Program-made: the position numbers and the translations under genes | Notes under the pieces: generated by a model | The model's input: the letters and a program-made list of their open reading frames with translations, nothing else | Told to the model about the DNA's origin: nothing | The model's database searches: none | In this document: piece by piece, positions 50,040 through 58,095 of the stretch | How the letters are laid out: each line of letters opens with the position of its first letter | How positions within the stretch are numbered: the first letter of the stretch is position 1 | Assembly (NCBI RefSeq): GCF_016742135.1 | Contig: NZ_JACVCG010000005.1 | Span: 1-64,000 of the forward strand | Source of the DNA: Brevundimonas sp. | GTDB taxonomy: Bacteria; Pseudomonadota; Alphaproteobacteria; Caulobacterales; Caulobacteraceae | Reading direction: 5' to 3' | DNA: 64,000 nucleotides

Positions 50040-50157
50040 ATGCGGAGGCAGCGACGCCCCCCCGACAACGACCGGTTCACTCCGGTCAGCTGCCTCCGCG
50101 CCTCATCTCGATGATACCCTCGAAGGCGGATCGTTTGCGGTCCGCCTTCATTTTTTG
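50040..50157 (+). ncRNA. Candidate stress-regulated small RNA downstream of phyR
   Basis: About 118 nt with no reading frame that looks coding. The first part folds into a long hairpin: GCGGAGGCAGC (50042-50052) pairs perfectly with GCTGCCTCCGC (50089-50099), and inside it GACCGG/CCGGTC (50070-50075, 50082-50087) form a second stem, leaving a run of seven C (50057-50063) unpaired. The 3' end is a classic terminator stem plus six T. A promoter one base off the EcfG consensus lies upstream. The layout recalls the sigma-T-dependent RNA GsrN of Caulobacter, whose 5' hairpin exposes a C-rich loop. Homology is not shown. Confidence 0.6.
50122..50156 (+). terminator. Intrinsic terminator of the candidate small RNA
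   Basis: GAAGGCGGA (50122-50130) pairs with TCCGCCTTC (50141-50149) across a 10-nt loop, followed by ATTTTTT. Confidence 0.9.
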
Positions 50158-50252
50158 CGCCCTGGCGTGCCCTGCCCCTCGACAAGCGGCGCGCCGCCGC
50201 CATGATGTCGGTCCATAAAGAAAACCCGGACACAGACATCAGGAGGTCCCCC

Positions 50253-51269
50253 ATGACCCGCACCAATCGCCAGTGGGTGCTTCGCCGCCGCCCTCAGGGC
50301 CTGATCCAGGACGGCGATCTGGAACTGGTGGAGAGTCCGGTCACCGATCCCGGCGACGGCGAGGTTCTGGTTCGCACCATCTATCTGTCGCTGGATCCGA
50401 CCAACCGCACCTGGATGAACGATTCCGAGGGCTATCTGCCGCCCGTGGGTCTGGGCGACGTCATGCGCGGCCTGACGCTGGGCGTGGTCGAGGCGACCCG
50501 GTCGGACCGCTTCAGGGAAGGCGATCTGGTCATGCCGATGTCGGGCGGCTGGGCTGACTATGCCGTGGTTCCCGACAGCCAGCTGCGCCCGGTGCACCGT
50601 TTTCCGGGCCTGCCGCTGACGGCCAATCTGTCGGTGCTGGGCATGACCGGCCTGACCGCCTGGGCCGGCGTGACCGACGTCCTGCGGCCCGAGCCGGGCC
50701 AGACCATGGTGATCTCGGCCGCCGCCGGGGCCGTGGGCTCGGTCGCCGGTCAGATCGCCAAACAGAAGGGCGCCCGCGTCATCGGCATCGCCGGCGGCGC
50801 GGACAAGGGCCGCTGGCTGACGGGGGAACTCGGGTTCGACGCAGCCATCGACTACAAGAATGAGGATGTCGGCGGGGCGCTGGACCGGCTGGCGCCGGAC
50901 GGCATCGACCTCAATTTCGAGAATGTCGGCGGCGACATCATGATCGCCGTGTGGAACCGGCTGAACACCCATGCCCGCATGGCCGTGTGCGGCCTGATCT
51001 CGGCCTATAACGCCACCCGCATGCCGCCCTCGCCGAACTTCGCGCGGATCATCACCCACCGGCTGGAGGTGCGGGGCTTCCTGGTGCTCGACTACGCCCC
51101 CCGTGCGCGCGAGATGGTGGCCGAGGTCGGACCCTGGCTGGCCGACGGGCGGGTCAAATGGAAGGTCCACGTCGATCACGGCCTGGAAGGCGCCGTCCAG
51201 TCGCTCAACCGCTTGTTCACCGGCGACCATGACGGCAAACTGCTGGTGCGCGTCTCCGAAGAGCCCTGA
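50253..51269 (+). CDS. Zinc-independent MDR-family NADP-dependent oxidoreductase
   Basis: A 338-residue oxidoreductase of the medium-chain (CurA/YncB-like) group that reduces enones or aldehydes with NADPH. The catalytic N-domain contains TIYLSLDPTNRTWMND and MRGLTLGVVEATRSDRF. The cofactor motif is AAAGAVGSVAGQIAKQKGAR, and NFENVGGDIM follows. The ATG at 50253 follows AGGAGG. A hotdog-fold gene follows after 23 nt. Confidence 0.88.
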   Translation: MTRTNRQWVLRRRPQGLIQDGDLELVESPVTDPGDGEVLVRTIYLSLDPTNRTWMNDSEGYLPPVGLGDVMRGLTLGVVEATRSDRFREGDLVMPMSGGWADYAVVPDSQLRPVHRFPGLPLTANLSVLGMTGLTAWAGVTDVLRPEPGQTMVISAAAGAVGSVAGQIAKQKGARVIGIAGGADKGRWLTGELGFDAAIDYKNEDVGGALDRLAPDGIDLNFENVGGDIMIAVWNRLNTHARMAVCGLISAYNATRMPPSPNFARIITHRLEVRGFLVLDYAPRAREMVAEVGPWLADGRVKWKVHVDHGLEGAVQSLNRLFTGDHDGKLLVRVSEEP

Positions 51270-51292
51270 CGCGTGTCAGACACGGGGTCCCG

Positions 51293-51718
51293 ATGAGCGA
51301 AGCCGAAGCCTCCGACCCCTTCCGGGTCTGTTTCGAGGACCTGTCGGTCGGTCAGGTCATACCGCTCGGTGCCTGTACCGTGGACACTGAGGCCCTGGCC
51401 GGATTCGTCGCCACCTTCGCCCCGCGCTGGCCGGTCGAGGCGGGCGCGCCTCCGGCCATGGTCTATGCCCTGTGGACGCGCCTGTTCTCGGAAAAGTCCA
51501 GCCACTGGGCCCAGACCAAGGTGCTGGCCGTCGACGGCCTGCGCTATATGCGCGACCCCCCGGCCGGCGAACTGCTGCGCAGCCGGATGACGGTGATGGG
51601 CAAAGACCCGGTCGGCGACGACAAGGGCATCGTCATCGCCCAGCACGATCTGCTGGACGAGGGGGGACGGCTGGTCTTTTCCTGCCTGACCCGCGCCCTG
51701 TTCGTCCGCCGTGCCTGA
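51293..51718 (+). CDS. MaoC/hotdog-fold protein, degenerate active site
   Basis: A 141-residue protein that fits the MaoC-like hotdog layout (FEDLSVGQVIPLGACTVDTE, then the central helix region and RDPPAGELLRSRMTVMG). The Asp/His hydratase motif found in active MaoC enzymes is not apparent, so it may be a thioesterase or a non-catalytic acyl-binding protein. It is probably in one transcript with the oxidoreductase upstream and ends in a terminator. Confidence 0.72.
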   Translation: MSEAEASDPFRVCFEDLSVGQVIPLGACTVDTEALAGFVATFAPRWPVEAGAPPAMVYALWTRLFSEKSSHWAQTKVLAVDGLRYMRDPPAGELLRSRMTVMGKDPVGDDKGIVIAQHDLLDEGGRLVFSCLTRALFVRRA

Positions 51719-51725
51719 CACGAAT

Positions 51726-51761
51726 GCGCCCGACCCGGAAAACCGGATCGGGCGTTCGTTT
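51726..51761 (+). terminator. Probable terminator after the MaoC-like gene
   Basis: A 12-bp stem with one mismatch (51727-51738 with 51743-51754) and an AAAA loop is followed by TTCGTTT, a weak T tract. Confidence 0.65.
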
Positions 51762-51778
51762 GTTCCAGACCGGTCAGA

Positions 51779-52738
51779 CTACTGGATGCGTTCGACCGTA
51801 TAGCCGCGCTGCTCCAACAGGGCCTGGACGCTGTCGTCCCCCGCCAGGTGGGCGGCCCCGACGGCGATAAAGATCACGCCCTCGCCTTGCATCATGGTGT
51901 CGATCTGGCCGGCCCAGTTGGCGTTCCGCCGGACCAGCAGGGCCTGATAGAACTCTTCGCCCTCGGCCCGCATCTGGGTGACGCCGATGTCCTCGAGGGT
52001 GTCGACATCGCCTGCGGCCCAGGCCTCGACCAGACGATCCAGCTCGACCGTGGCGTTCTCATAGTCGCTGAGCACCGAGCGCAGGAAATCCATCTGGGCC
52101 TCTTCCGGCATGCCCGCCAGGATCTGCAGCTGCTCCTCGATGGTCTCAAGGCCGTCGATCGGTTTGCCGGCTTCCAGGGCCCGGGCGCGCAGCACCAGTT
52201 CGACCCCGGACTGGGGATCGTAGCCCGCCTTGGTCAGCGGCGCGACCGAAAGGGTCAGGGCCGCCAGCCAGGGCCGCATGGGCTCGAACGCCGGGCCGTT
52301 CAGGCCCATGGCTTCGGCGGCCGTGTTCAGCTGCACCTGTTCCTCCGCATTCAGTCGGCTGGACAGCGGGGTCTGCATATCGATGCCGTAACGCATCACC
52401 AGCGGCTGGGCCGCGGCCTGGTCGTCCGGATTCTCGATCTCGAACCAGATCTGGTCGGCGCTGTCGAAGGCCTGATCGACCACCGGCGAGTGCCAGGCGG
52501 TCTCGGGGCGCAGCAGGTGCACCGTGCCGAACAGATAGATGGTCGAGTCCGCGTCGCGCAGCACCCACAGGGCGGGCTGACCCGTCTGGGCCCCGGCATC
52601 CTGGGCCAGGACCGGCGCGGGCGCGCCGGCGATGACGGCGAGGCCAAGGCCGAGGCCGAGCGCGGCGGCGGTCGCCGTGCCCATCAAGCGACGGCCGAGG
52701 GCGAGGGTTGAGGTCTTCAGCTGGTCAAACGGGGTCAT
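51779..52738 (-). CDS. TraB/GumN-family exported protein
   Basis: A 319-residue exported protein. The signal peptide region is residues 16-45, ending VLAQ. Family motifs are LFGTVHLL (about 70), WFEIEN, GVELVLRARALEAG, and the C-terminal FIAVGAAHLAGDDSVQALLE followed by RGY. The conserved GTVH and AHL His residues are consistent with a metal-dependent protease-like fold. A biochemical role is not settled. Confidence 0.88.
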   Translation of the reverse strand: MTPFDQLKTSTLALGRRLMGTATAAALGLGLGLAVIAGAPAPVLAQDAGAQTGQPALWVLRDADSTIYLFGTVHLLRPETAWHSPVVDQAFDSADQIWFEIENPDDQAAAQPLVMRYGIDMQTPLSSRLNAEEQVQLNTAAEAMGLNGPAFEPMRPWLAALTLSVAPLTKAGYDPQSGVELVLRARALEAGKPIDGLETIEEQLQILAGMPEEAQMDFLRSVLSDYENATVELDRLVEAWAAGDVDTLEDIGVTQMRAEGEEFYQALLVRRNANWAGQIDTMMQGEGVIFIAVGAAHLAGDDSVQALLEQRGYTVERIQ

Positions 52739-52798
52739 GGATCGATCCTTTCATGATCGGGAGGGGAAGTCGAAAGAAGAGGGGTGTGAGGTGTGGGG

Positions 52799-53380
52799 CT
52801 ATTTCAGGCCGCGCCGGGCGCCGGCCACGGCCGAAGCGACCATGTAGACGGCCAGCAGGATGCCGATCATGCCCCAGGCGGTGATGCCCTCGACCAGGCC
52901 CAGCCGTTCGGAGGCGGCATAGACGAACAGCGCCAGCTGCAGGGTCCAGAAAGCCAGCGAGCCGGTCTCGACCATCACCCGCCGCAGCATTTCGTCGGCG
53001 CGCCGCCACAGCAGCACATTGGCCACGGTCTGGACGACCAGCAGGCCGAGAACGATGGCCAGCGACACCTCGGCGGAGACCCAGTTCGGGCCATAGATGG
53101 GCACGATCAGCATGATCCCGGCCAGCACCATGACGACGGTCTGCAGCAGGCCGCAGCCTTTCGGGACAGTGGAGGGGCGAAGCGCGGCCATCACCGCCAT
53201 GATCCCGCCCATGCCCACCAGCACCACGCCGATGAACAGGTTCAGCGCATCGTCGGCGGGCAGGGCCGAGGCGTCGACGAAGCGGGCGGTCGCCGCGCCG
53301 ACCACGGCCCCGATCAGGGCCAGCAGCACCAGTCCGCCAATCTTGAGGGCGGGGTGGAGATTGCGCTCTTCGGACGTCAT
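52799..53380 (-). CDS. Multi-pass membrane protein of an XRE-linked operon
   Basis: A 193-residue protein with about five or six hydrophobic segments (KIGGLVLLALIGAVVGAA, LNLFIGVVLVGMGGIMAVMA, and others), a short hydrophilic N-terminus and a basic C-terminus. It starts 3 nt after the stop of a small XRE regulator and is followed by the TraB gene. Its relative at 53586-54038 has a related layout. Unknown function. Confidence 0.75.
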   Translation of the reverse strand: MTSEERNLHPALKIGGLVLLALIGAVVGAATARFVDASALPADDALNLFIGVVLVGMGGIMAVMAALRPSTVPKGCGLLQTVVMVLAGIMLIVPIYGPNWVSAEVSLAIVLGLLVVQTVANVLLWRRADEMLRRVMVETGSLAFWTLQLALFVYAASERLGLVEGITAWGMIGILLAVYMVASAVAGARRGLK

Positions 53381-53383
53381 GGC

Positions 53384-53575
53384 TCAGTCCTCCAGAAAGA
53401 TGGATTCAATGGGTTGTTCAAAGACGCGGGCGATCCGGAAGGCCAGCGGCAGCGACGGGTCGTAGCGGCCGGTCTCCAGCGCATTAACGGTCTGGCGCGA
53501 CACGCCCAGGCGGTCGGCCAGATCGGCCTGGCTCCAGTTGCGCTCGGCGCGCAGCACCTTGAGACGATTGTTCAT
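53384..53575 (-). CDS. Small XRE-family regulator
   Basis: A 63-residue Cro/CI-type HTH protein (MNNRLKVLRAERNWSQADLA, RLGVSRQTVNALETGRYDPS, AFRIARVFEQPIESIF), a standalone DNA-binding domain. The ATG at 53575 gives the family-typical N-terminus. It is placed between two membrane-protein genes, a common organisation for regulators that sense the state of a membrane partner. Confidence 0.9.
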   Translation of the reverse strand: MNNRLKVLRAERNWSQADLADRLGVSRQTVNALETGRYDPSLPLAFRIARVFEQPIESIFLED

Positions 53576-53585
53576 GTCCGGGCCC

Positions 53586-54038
53586 TCACCGATGCCGCGC
53601 CCACCAGAAGACCCAGGCACAGGCATAGCCGACGGTCTGCAGCAGCAGCACGCAGAGCGCGCCACCCTGGACCAGGTCAACCGGGTCCGAAGCCTCGAGC
53701 GCCGCGCGCGCCTGGGCCGGATCGACGACCACCGTGCCGGTCAGCAGGATCACGCCCCCAACAGCAATGCCGAAGGTGCTGCCCCACCACCACGCCCATT
53801 TGTGGGCTTCCCGGGCGGCTTCATCCAGGCCGCTCCACCACCAGCTGCACATCCAGATGACCCCGGCCATGCCGAGAGCCACGATCAGGGCCAGGACCGC
53901 CACGGGGAGCCCCGCGAGCGAGCCGGCCATGGCCGCGAAAGCCCCGGCGATGCCGCCGAACAGCATGCAGGCGACCATGACCCCGACATAGCGGAGCGCG
54001 GGGTAGCGCGCGATGCGGGACGGCTTGGGCGAAGGCAT
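53586..54038 (-). CDS. Four-helix membrane protein of the XRE-linked operon
   Basis: A 150-residue membrane protein with about four hydrophobic segments (YVGVMVACMLFGGIAGAF, PVAVLALIVALGMAGVIW, FGIAVGGVILLTGTVVV, GGALCVLLLQTVGYACAWVF). A Trp-rich loop lies between segments 2 and 3. It is first in the operon before the XRE gene. No family is recognised. Confidence 0.75.
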   Translation of the reverse strand: MPSPKPSRIARYPALRYVGVMVACMLFGGIAGAFAAMAGSLAGLPVAVLALIVALGMAGVIWMCSWWWSGLDEAAREAHKWAWWWGSTFGIAVGGVILLTGTVVVDPAQARAALEASDPVDLVQGGALCVLLLQTVGYACAWVFWWARHR

Positions 54039-54056
54039 GACAACTGTCCTCGTCTG

Positions 54057-54128
54057 TTTGACAAGGGTGTTTTACATCGCGCATCAGACAAGTCAAGCAA
54101 CCTTGTCAAAAAGTCCGCAAGCCTTGTC
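54057..54128 (-). promoter_or_regulatory. Inverted repeats and promoter upstream of the XRE operon
   Basis: TTTGACAAGG (54057-54066) and its inverse CCTTGTCAAA (54101-54110) lie 34 nt apart; a third GACAAG copy is at 54087 and a CCTTGTC copy at 54122. On the minus strand a TTGACT box is followed 16 nt later by TAAAAC. The repeats are good candidates for the XRE regulator's own operators. Confidence 0.55.
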
Positions 54129-55391
54129 TTAACCGTTCGAAGCGCCGGAGTCCGGCGCCTTCAGTAGTTCAGGACGGCTGAGCGTGCGGGGCGACCCTTC
54201 GACCGGAGCCAGCTCGGGCAGCTCCTTGCCTTCGTGATCGACGTGCAGGTCCTCGAACCGCCGGGCCGAGACCATGACCTGGCTTTCCAGCGAACCAACG
54301 AACTGGTTGTAGCGCCCGACGGCGGCGTCCAGCGCCTTGCCGACCGAGGCCGCGTGCCCGCCCATGACCGACAGCCGCTTGTAAAGCTCCTTGCCCAGTT
54401 TCGCGACGTGCTCGGCATTCTTCGTCTGCTCCTCGGCGCGCCAGCCATAGGCCACCGCCTTGCACAGGGCGAACAGGGTGGTCGGCGTGACGATCACCAC
54501 GCGCGAGGCCATGGCCTGGGTCATCAGCTCGGGCTCATGGTCCAGCGCCGCCGCCAGAAAGGCATCGCCCGGCACGAACATGGCGACAAAGTCGGGGCTG
54601 GGCTGGAACTGGTCCTGATAGGCCTTGGACGCCAGCTGGCGCATATGGGTCTTCATGCTGGCGGCCGTGCGCAAGGACGCCGCCTGCTGACGCTGTTCCT
54701 CATCGCCCTCGCCCTGGTCGGCAAAGGCCAGCGGCACCTTGGCGTCGATCACGAACATCCCGCCGCCGGGCAGGCGCACGACAAAGTCCGGGCGTTGCTG
54801 ACGGCCCGCCTCATCGGCGTTCGAGGTCTGTTCCTCAAAGTCGAACCGGCCCGCCATGCCGGCCGCTTCCAGCACATTGCGGCAGGTCTGCTCGCCCCAG
54901 CGCCCCCGCCGTCCGGTATTGCCGCGCAGGGCCTCGGTGAGCTTGCGCGCCTCATCCCGCGTGGCCGAGGAGGCCGACATCAGCGCCGCCAGCTGTTCCT
55001 TCAGCCCGCCCGTCTCTTCGGAGCGCGTCTTCTCCAGCGCCGTCACATGTTCCTGAAATTTGGCCAGGGTGTCGGCCACGGGCTTCAGCTGGGCCTCCAT
55101 CCGGTCGCGGGCCATCAGCTCGCGGTTGCGGAAGGTCTCATCGGCACGCTTCAGCAGCTCCTCGGCCACCGCCCCTGCCGATTGCGCCGCCTGGGCGCGC
55201 AGATATTCGGCATTGGCCGCCGCCTGATCCTCGAACAACCGCATGCGCGCCTCGGTCTCGGCGTGACGCTCGCGCAGTTCCCAGTTCCGGGTTTCGGCAG
55301 CCGCGGCCCGACGGCGCTCCATCAGGGCCCAGGCCAGGGCGATGACGGCGACCACGGAAGCGGCGACAAAGGCAATGAGAGAAGCGTTCAT
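54129..55391 (-). CDS. rmuC: DNA recombination protein RmuC
   Basis: A 420-residue RmuC-family protein with a single N-terminal membrane anchor (LIAFVAASVVAVIALAWAL), a coiled-coil region to about residue 160, and the nuclease-like core LRGNTGRRGRWGEQTCRNVL and RPDFVVRLPGGGMFVIDAKV. It limits inversion-type recombination in E. coli. The 335-nt region upstream (55392-55726) contains only repeats. Confidence 0.93.
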   Translation of the reverse strand: MNASLIAFVAASVVAVIALAWALMERRRAAAAETRNWELRERHAETEARMRLFEDQAAANAEYLRAQAAQSAGAVAEELLKRADETFRNRELMARDRMEAQLKPVADTLAKFQEHVTALEKTRSEETGGLKEQLAALMSASSATRDEARKLTEALRGNTGRRGRWGEQTCRNVLEAAGMAGRFDFEEQTSNADEAGRQQRPDFVVRLPGGGMFVIDAKVPLAFADQGEGDEEQRQQAASLRTAASMKTHMRQLASKAYQDQFQPSPDFVAMFVPGDAFLAAALDHEPELMTQAMASRVVIVTPTTLFALCKAVAYGWRAEEQTKNAEHVAKLGKELYKRLSVMGGHAASVGKALDAAVGRYNQFVGSLESQVMVSARRFEDLHVDHEGKELPELAPVEGSPRTLSRPELLKAPDSGASNG

Positions 55392-55546
55392 GCTCCGTTC
55401 CTAGCCTGAGTCAGGAAGGGGGGAAAGGCACGAGGGGGTGTGAGGGGGCTGACGGTCCAAGGTTCTTCACAGAGAGCACAGCGAAGCAAAGCCACAAAGA
55501 ACACGGCGAGGGGGTGCCGGTAGCGACGACGGCGCCTCTCTCATCT

Positions 55547-55566
55547 CCTCCCCCTCATGGGGGAGG
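55547..55566. repeat. GC-rich palindrome, second copy
   Basis: CCTCCCCC and GGGGGAGG arms around a 4-nt loop, the same arms as at 21-42. A trailing segment to about 55600 contains GCCGC/GCGGC arms and GGAGGGGG, related to the element at the fmt end. Apart from the further repeat at 55614-55700, the surrounding 55392-55726 gap shows no gene. Confidence 0.55.
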
Positions 55567-55613
55567 TGGCGCGCCGCAAAGCGGCGTGACGGAGGGGGCA
55601 GCGGTGCCGACAT

Positions 55614-55700
55614 CCGTTTCCCCGACGAAGGTCGGGGGCCAGAAGGGCATCCGAACCGTCTGCCCGTAGCCCTTGGCCCCGGCCTGCGCCGGGGAAGCGG
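55614..55700. repeat. Inverted-repeat element, second copy
   Basis: The arms 55614-55642 and 55672-55700 are inverse near-copies around TTCCCCGACGAAGGTCGGGG and match the arms of the 9407-9527 element closely. The loop is shorter here (29 nt). Two copies of one element in 64 kb support an interspersed palindromic family. Confidence 0.7.
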
Positions 55701-55726
55701 AGAGGCGTGGAGGCTAGGGTCGACCC

Positions 55727-56329
55727 CTACGTCGGCCGCCTTGCGCGCATGGCCTGGATGATGGTGCCGTCGTCCAGCCAGTCGAGGTCGCCGCCGACCG
55801 GCACGCCGCGCGCCAGGGAGGTCACGCTGACCCCGGCATCGGCCAGTCGCTCGGCGATATAGTGGGCGGTCGTCTGGCCATCGACCGTGGCCGGCAGGGC
55901 CAGCACCACCTCGCGCACGCCGCCTTCACCCACGCGCGCCACCAGTTCGCCCAGCCGCAGCGCATCGGGCCCCACCCCGTCCAGCGCGGAAAGCAAACCG
56001 CCCAGCACATGATAGCGCCCGCGAAAGGCGCCCGACCGCTCCATGGCCCACAGGGCACCGGCCTCCTCGACCACGCATATCAGGCCGGCGTCGCGCGCAG
56101 GGTCGGAACACAGGGTGCAGGGGTCGCGCGTATCGGGCGCACCGCAGACGGAGCAGGATTTCACCCGGTCGGCCGTCTCGGCCAGCGAGGCCGCCAGCGG
56201 CAGCAACAGTTGTTCCCGCCGCTTGAGCAGTGCCAGCGCCGCACGCCGGGCCGAGCGCGGCCCCAGCCCGGGCAGTTTCGACAGCAGACCGATCAGCCGC
56301 TCGATCTCGGGTCCGGCAGACGCGGCCAC
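55727..56329 (-). CDS. recR: Recombination protein RecR
   Basis: Part of the RecFOR loading pathway for RecA. The 200-residue chain has the HhH region [20 protein letters not shown], a zinc finger [16 protein letters not shown] (residues 59-74) and a Toprim domain ([19 protein letters not shown]). It starts with GTG 7 nt after ybaB, the standard pairing. Confidence 0.97.
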   Translation of the reverse strand: MAASAGPEIERLIGLLSKLPGLGPRSARRAALALLKRREQLLLPLAASLAETADRVKSCSVCGAPDTRDPCTLCSDPARDAGLICVVEEAGALWAMERSGAFRGRYHVLGGLLSALDGVGPDALRLGELVARVGEGGVREVVLALPATVDGQTTAHYIAERLADAGVSVTSLARGVPVGGDLDWLDDGTIIQAMRARRPT

Positions 56330-56336
56330 CGGCGGA

Positions 56337-56666
56337 TCAGAACAGTTTGGGCATGCCGGGGATGTTCATCCCGGCCATGGGGCCCGCAGCCTCGCGCATC
56401 AGGGCGGCATTGGCCTCGTCCAGCTTGCGCTTGGCATCCGCATGGGCGGCCACGATCAGATCGGCCAGGATGTCCTGTTCACCGGCCACCATCAGGCTGT
56501 CGTCGATCTGGACGCGGGTGACTTCGCCCGGGCCCTTCAGGCTGACGGTCACCAGTCCGCCGCCCGAGGTACCCTCGGCAGTGGTTTCGGCCATCTTCGC
56601 CTGGGCGTCCTGCAGCTTTTGCTGCATCGCCTGGGCCTGTTGCATCAGTTGGGTCAGGTCTTTCAT
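56337..56666 (-). CDS. ybaB: YbaB/EbfC nucleoid-associated protein
   Basis: A 109-residue dimeric DNA-binding protein. [20 protein letters not shown] at the N-terminus and [20 protein letters not shown] are characteristic. It lies between recR and the duplicated-domain secreted gene on the minus strand; dnaX is further upstream, and the ybaB-recR coupling is conserved. Confidence 0.95.
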   Translation of the reverse strand: MKDLTQLMQQAQAMQQKLQDAQAKMAETTAEGTSGGGLVTVSLKGPGEVTRVQIDDSLMVAGEQDILADLIVAAHADAKRKLDEANAALMREAAGPMAGMNIPGMPKLF

Positions 56667-56714
56667 GACCCCTATCTAGGACGAAGCGGACGGTTTCGAC
56701 AGGGGTGACACCGA

Positions 56715-58010
56715 CTATTCAGCGTCGGGCCCGGCCTGTTCCCCGGCGTCCAGAACGGTCTCCAGCGCAAGGGCCTCGATCTGGCCCGCCATGGTGTTCA
56801 GCGCGTCCAGCCGCTCAAGGCCGATCCGGCTGGTCAGGGCATAGCCGTCGGTCTCACTGGCCGCCGCCGCCCCCGTCGAGACTTCGAGATAGGCATTGGG
56901 CCCCTCGAGCACGAACCACGCCATATAGACCCACGCGTCCGCCACGTCCGGACTCTGTCCGGACAGGATGCAGCGATGCCCGGAAAGCCCGTCCATCCGG
57001 ACCCGCTCAAACCGGATCACCGGCAGGTTCTTGTTCGCCGCCGAGCAAGCCGGGGCATCCGCATAGACCGGACGACGTTGCCGCTCGTCTTCATCGGCCG
57101 TTCCGGCGTCCAGGCCGCCGGTATCGGTCACGGCGTATATCTCGAAATCGACGGTGAAGCCATAATCACCCTCGTCCGGAAGATCCTTGAACACATCGGC
57201 CAGCATGACTGTCATCATGGGGCGCACGGACACGCTCTCGACGCCGAGCCGGTCGGCCAGGGCGGCAAGCGAGTCATCCAGCTGGCGCGCCAGATCATCG
57301 ATCACGGCGAGGTCATCGCCGGTCAAACCATCGCGCGTTGCCGGGGCCTCGACCGGGTCGCTCTCATGCACAGGGACCGTGCCCGCACGCCCCAGCAGCA
57401 TCTCCACCAGCAACCGATCAACCTCGTCAGCGGCGGCTTCCAGCGTCGAGATCCGGGCATCGAGAACCTCGGCGGCGCGTCCGTCCGCATCTGACGCGGC
57501 CCCCAGCCCGATGCGGGACCTCAATTGCCGCTCGCTGTTCTGCAGGACAGTTTCCGCCACCATGCCATGGGCGTCCGACTCCTCGGGGTCCGCGCCGATG
57601 AACACGCAGCGATGGCCGACGGCCCCGTTCTGGCTCAGCCGGCGAAAGCCCACGACCGACATTCCTGCAAGAGGCGGGGTGCATTGGCCGGCGTGCGTCA
57701 GGATCGGCATGCTCGGACCTTCGTCGGTGCGTTCGCTGAAGATGTCGAAGCCCCAAACGAGGGAATAGTCACTGGCGTCGTCCGGATGGGCGACCAGGGT
57801 TGTGACCAATGCCTTCATGACAGGCCCGAGCTGCGGAGCCGGAACGCCCATGGAGGTCGCCGCGCGACCGAATGCGGCGTCCACCTCTGCCAGCGCCTCG
57901 AGCATGGCGGCGTCCTCGGCTGAAATCTCTGGCGCTTCCTGCGCGCGCGCCCCGCCTGCCGCGCCCATCAGCACGAGGGCCGAAAGCCCTCCCAACAGCC
58001 AGCCCCGCAT
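56715..58010 (-). CDS. Secreted protein with internal domain duplication
   Basis: A 431-residue exported protein (signal peptide about residues 1-23, MRGWLLGGLSALVLMGAAGG). Two homologous halves (about 40-215 and 235-420) share DYSLVWGFDIFSE / DYGFTVDFEIYAV, a Cys-containing segment, and GHRCVFIGADPEESDAHGMV / GHRCILSGQSPDVADAWVYM, then SRIGL. I recognise no family. It sits between dnaX and ybaB, an odd place for an exported protein, so it has probably been inserted into that conserved pair. Confidence 0.8.
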   Translation of the reverse strand: MRGWLLGGLSALVLMGAAGGARAQEAPEISAEDAAMLEALAEVDAAFGRAATSMGVPAPQLGPVMKALVTTLVAHPDDASDYSLVWGFDIFSERTDEGPSMPILTHAGQCTPPLAGMSVVGFRRLSQNGAVGHRCVFIGADPEESDAHGMVAETVLQNSERQLRSRIGLGAASDADGRAAEVLDARISTLEAAADEVDRLLVEMLLGRAGTVPVHESDPVEAPATRDGLTGDDLAVIDDLARQLDDSLAALADRLGVESVSVRPMMTVMLADVFKDLPDEGDYGFTVDFEIYAVTDTGGLDAGTADEDERQRRPVYADAPACSAANKNLPVIRFERVRMDGLSGHRCILSGQSPDVADAWVYMAWFVLEGPNAYLEVSTGAAAASETDGYALTSRIGLERLDALNTMAGQIEALALETVLDAGEQAGPDAE

Positions 58011-58095
58011 GCCCGCCTCCCGAAGTGAATGTCCGGCGAGACTAGATCAGCGATCACCGTTCGCCCATGGCCGGGGCCCGTGCTGACAGGTTCCG

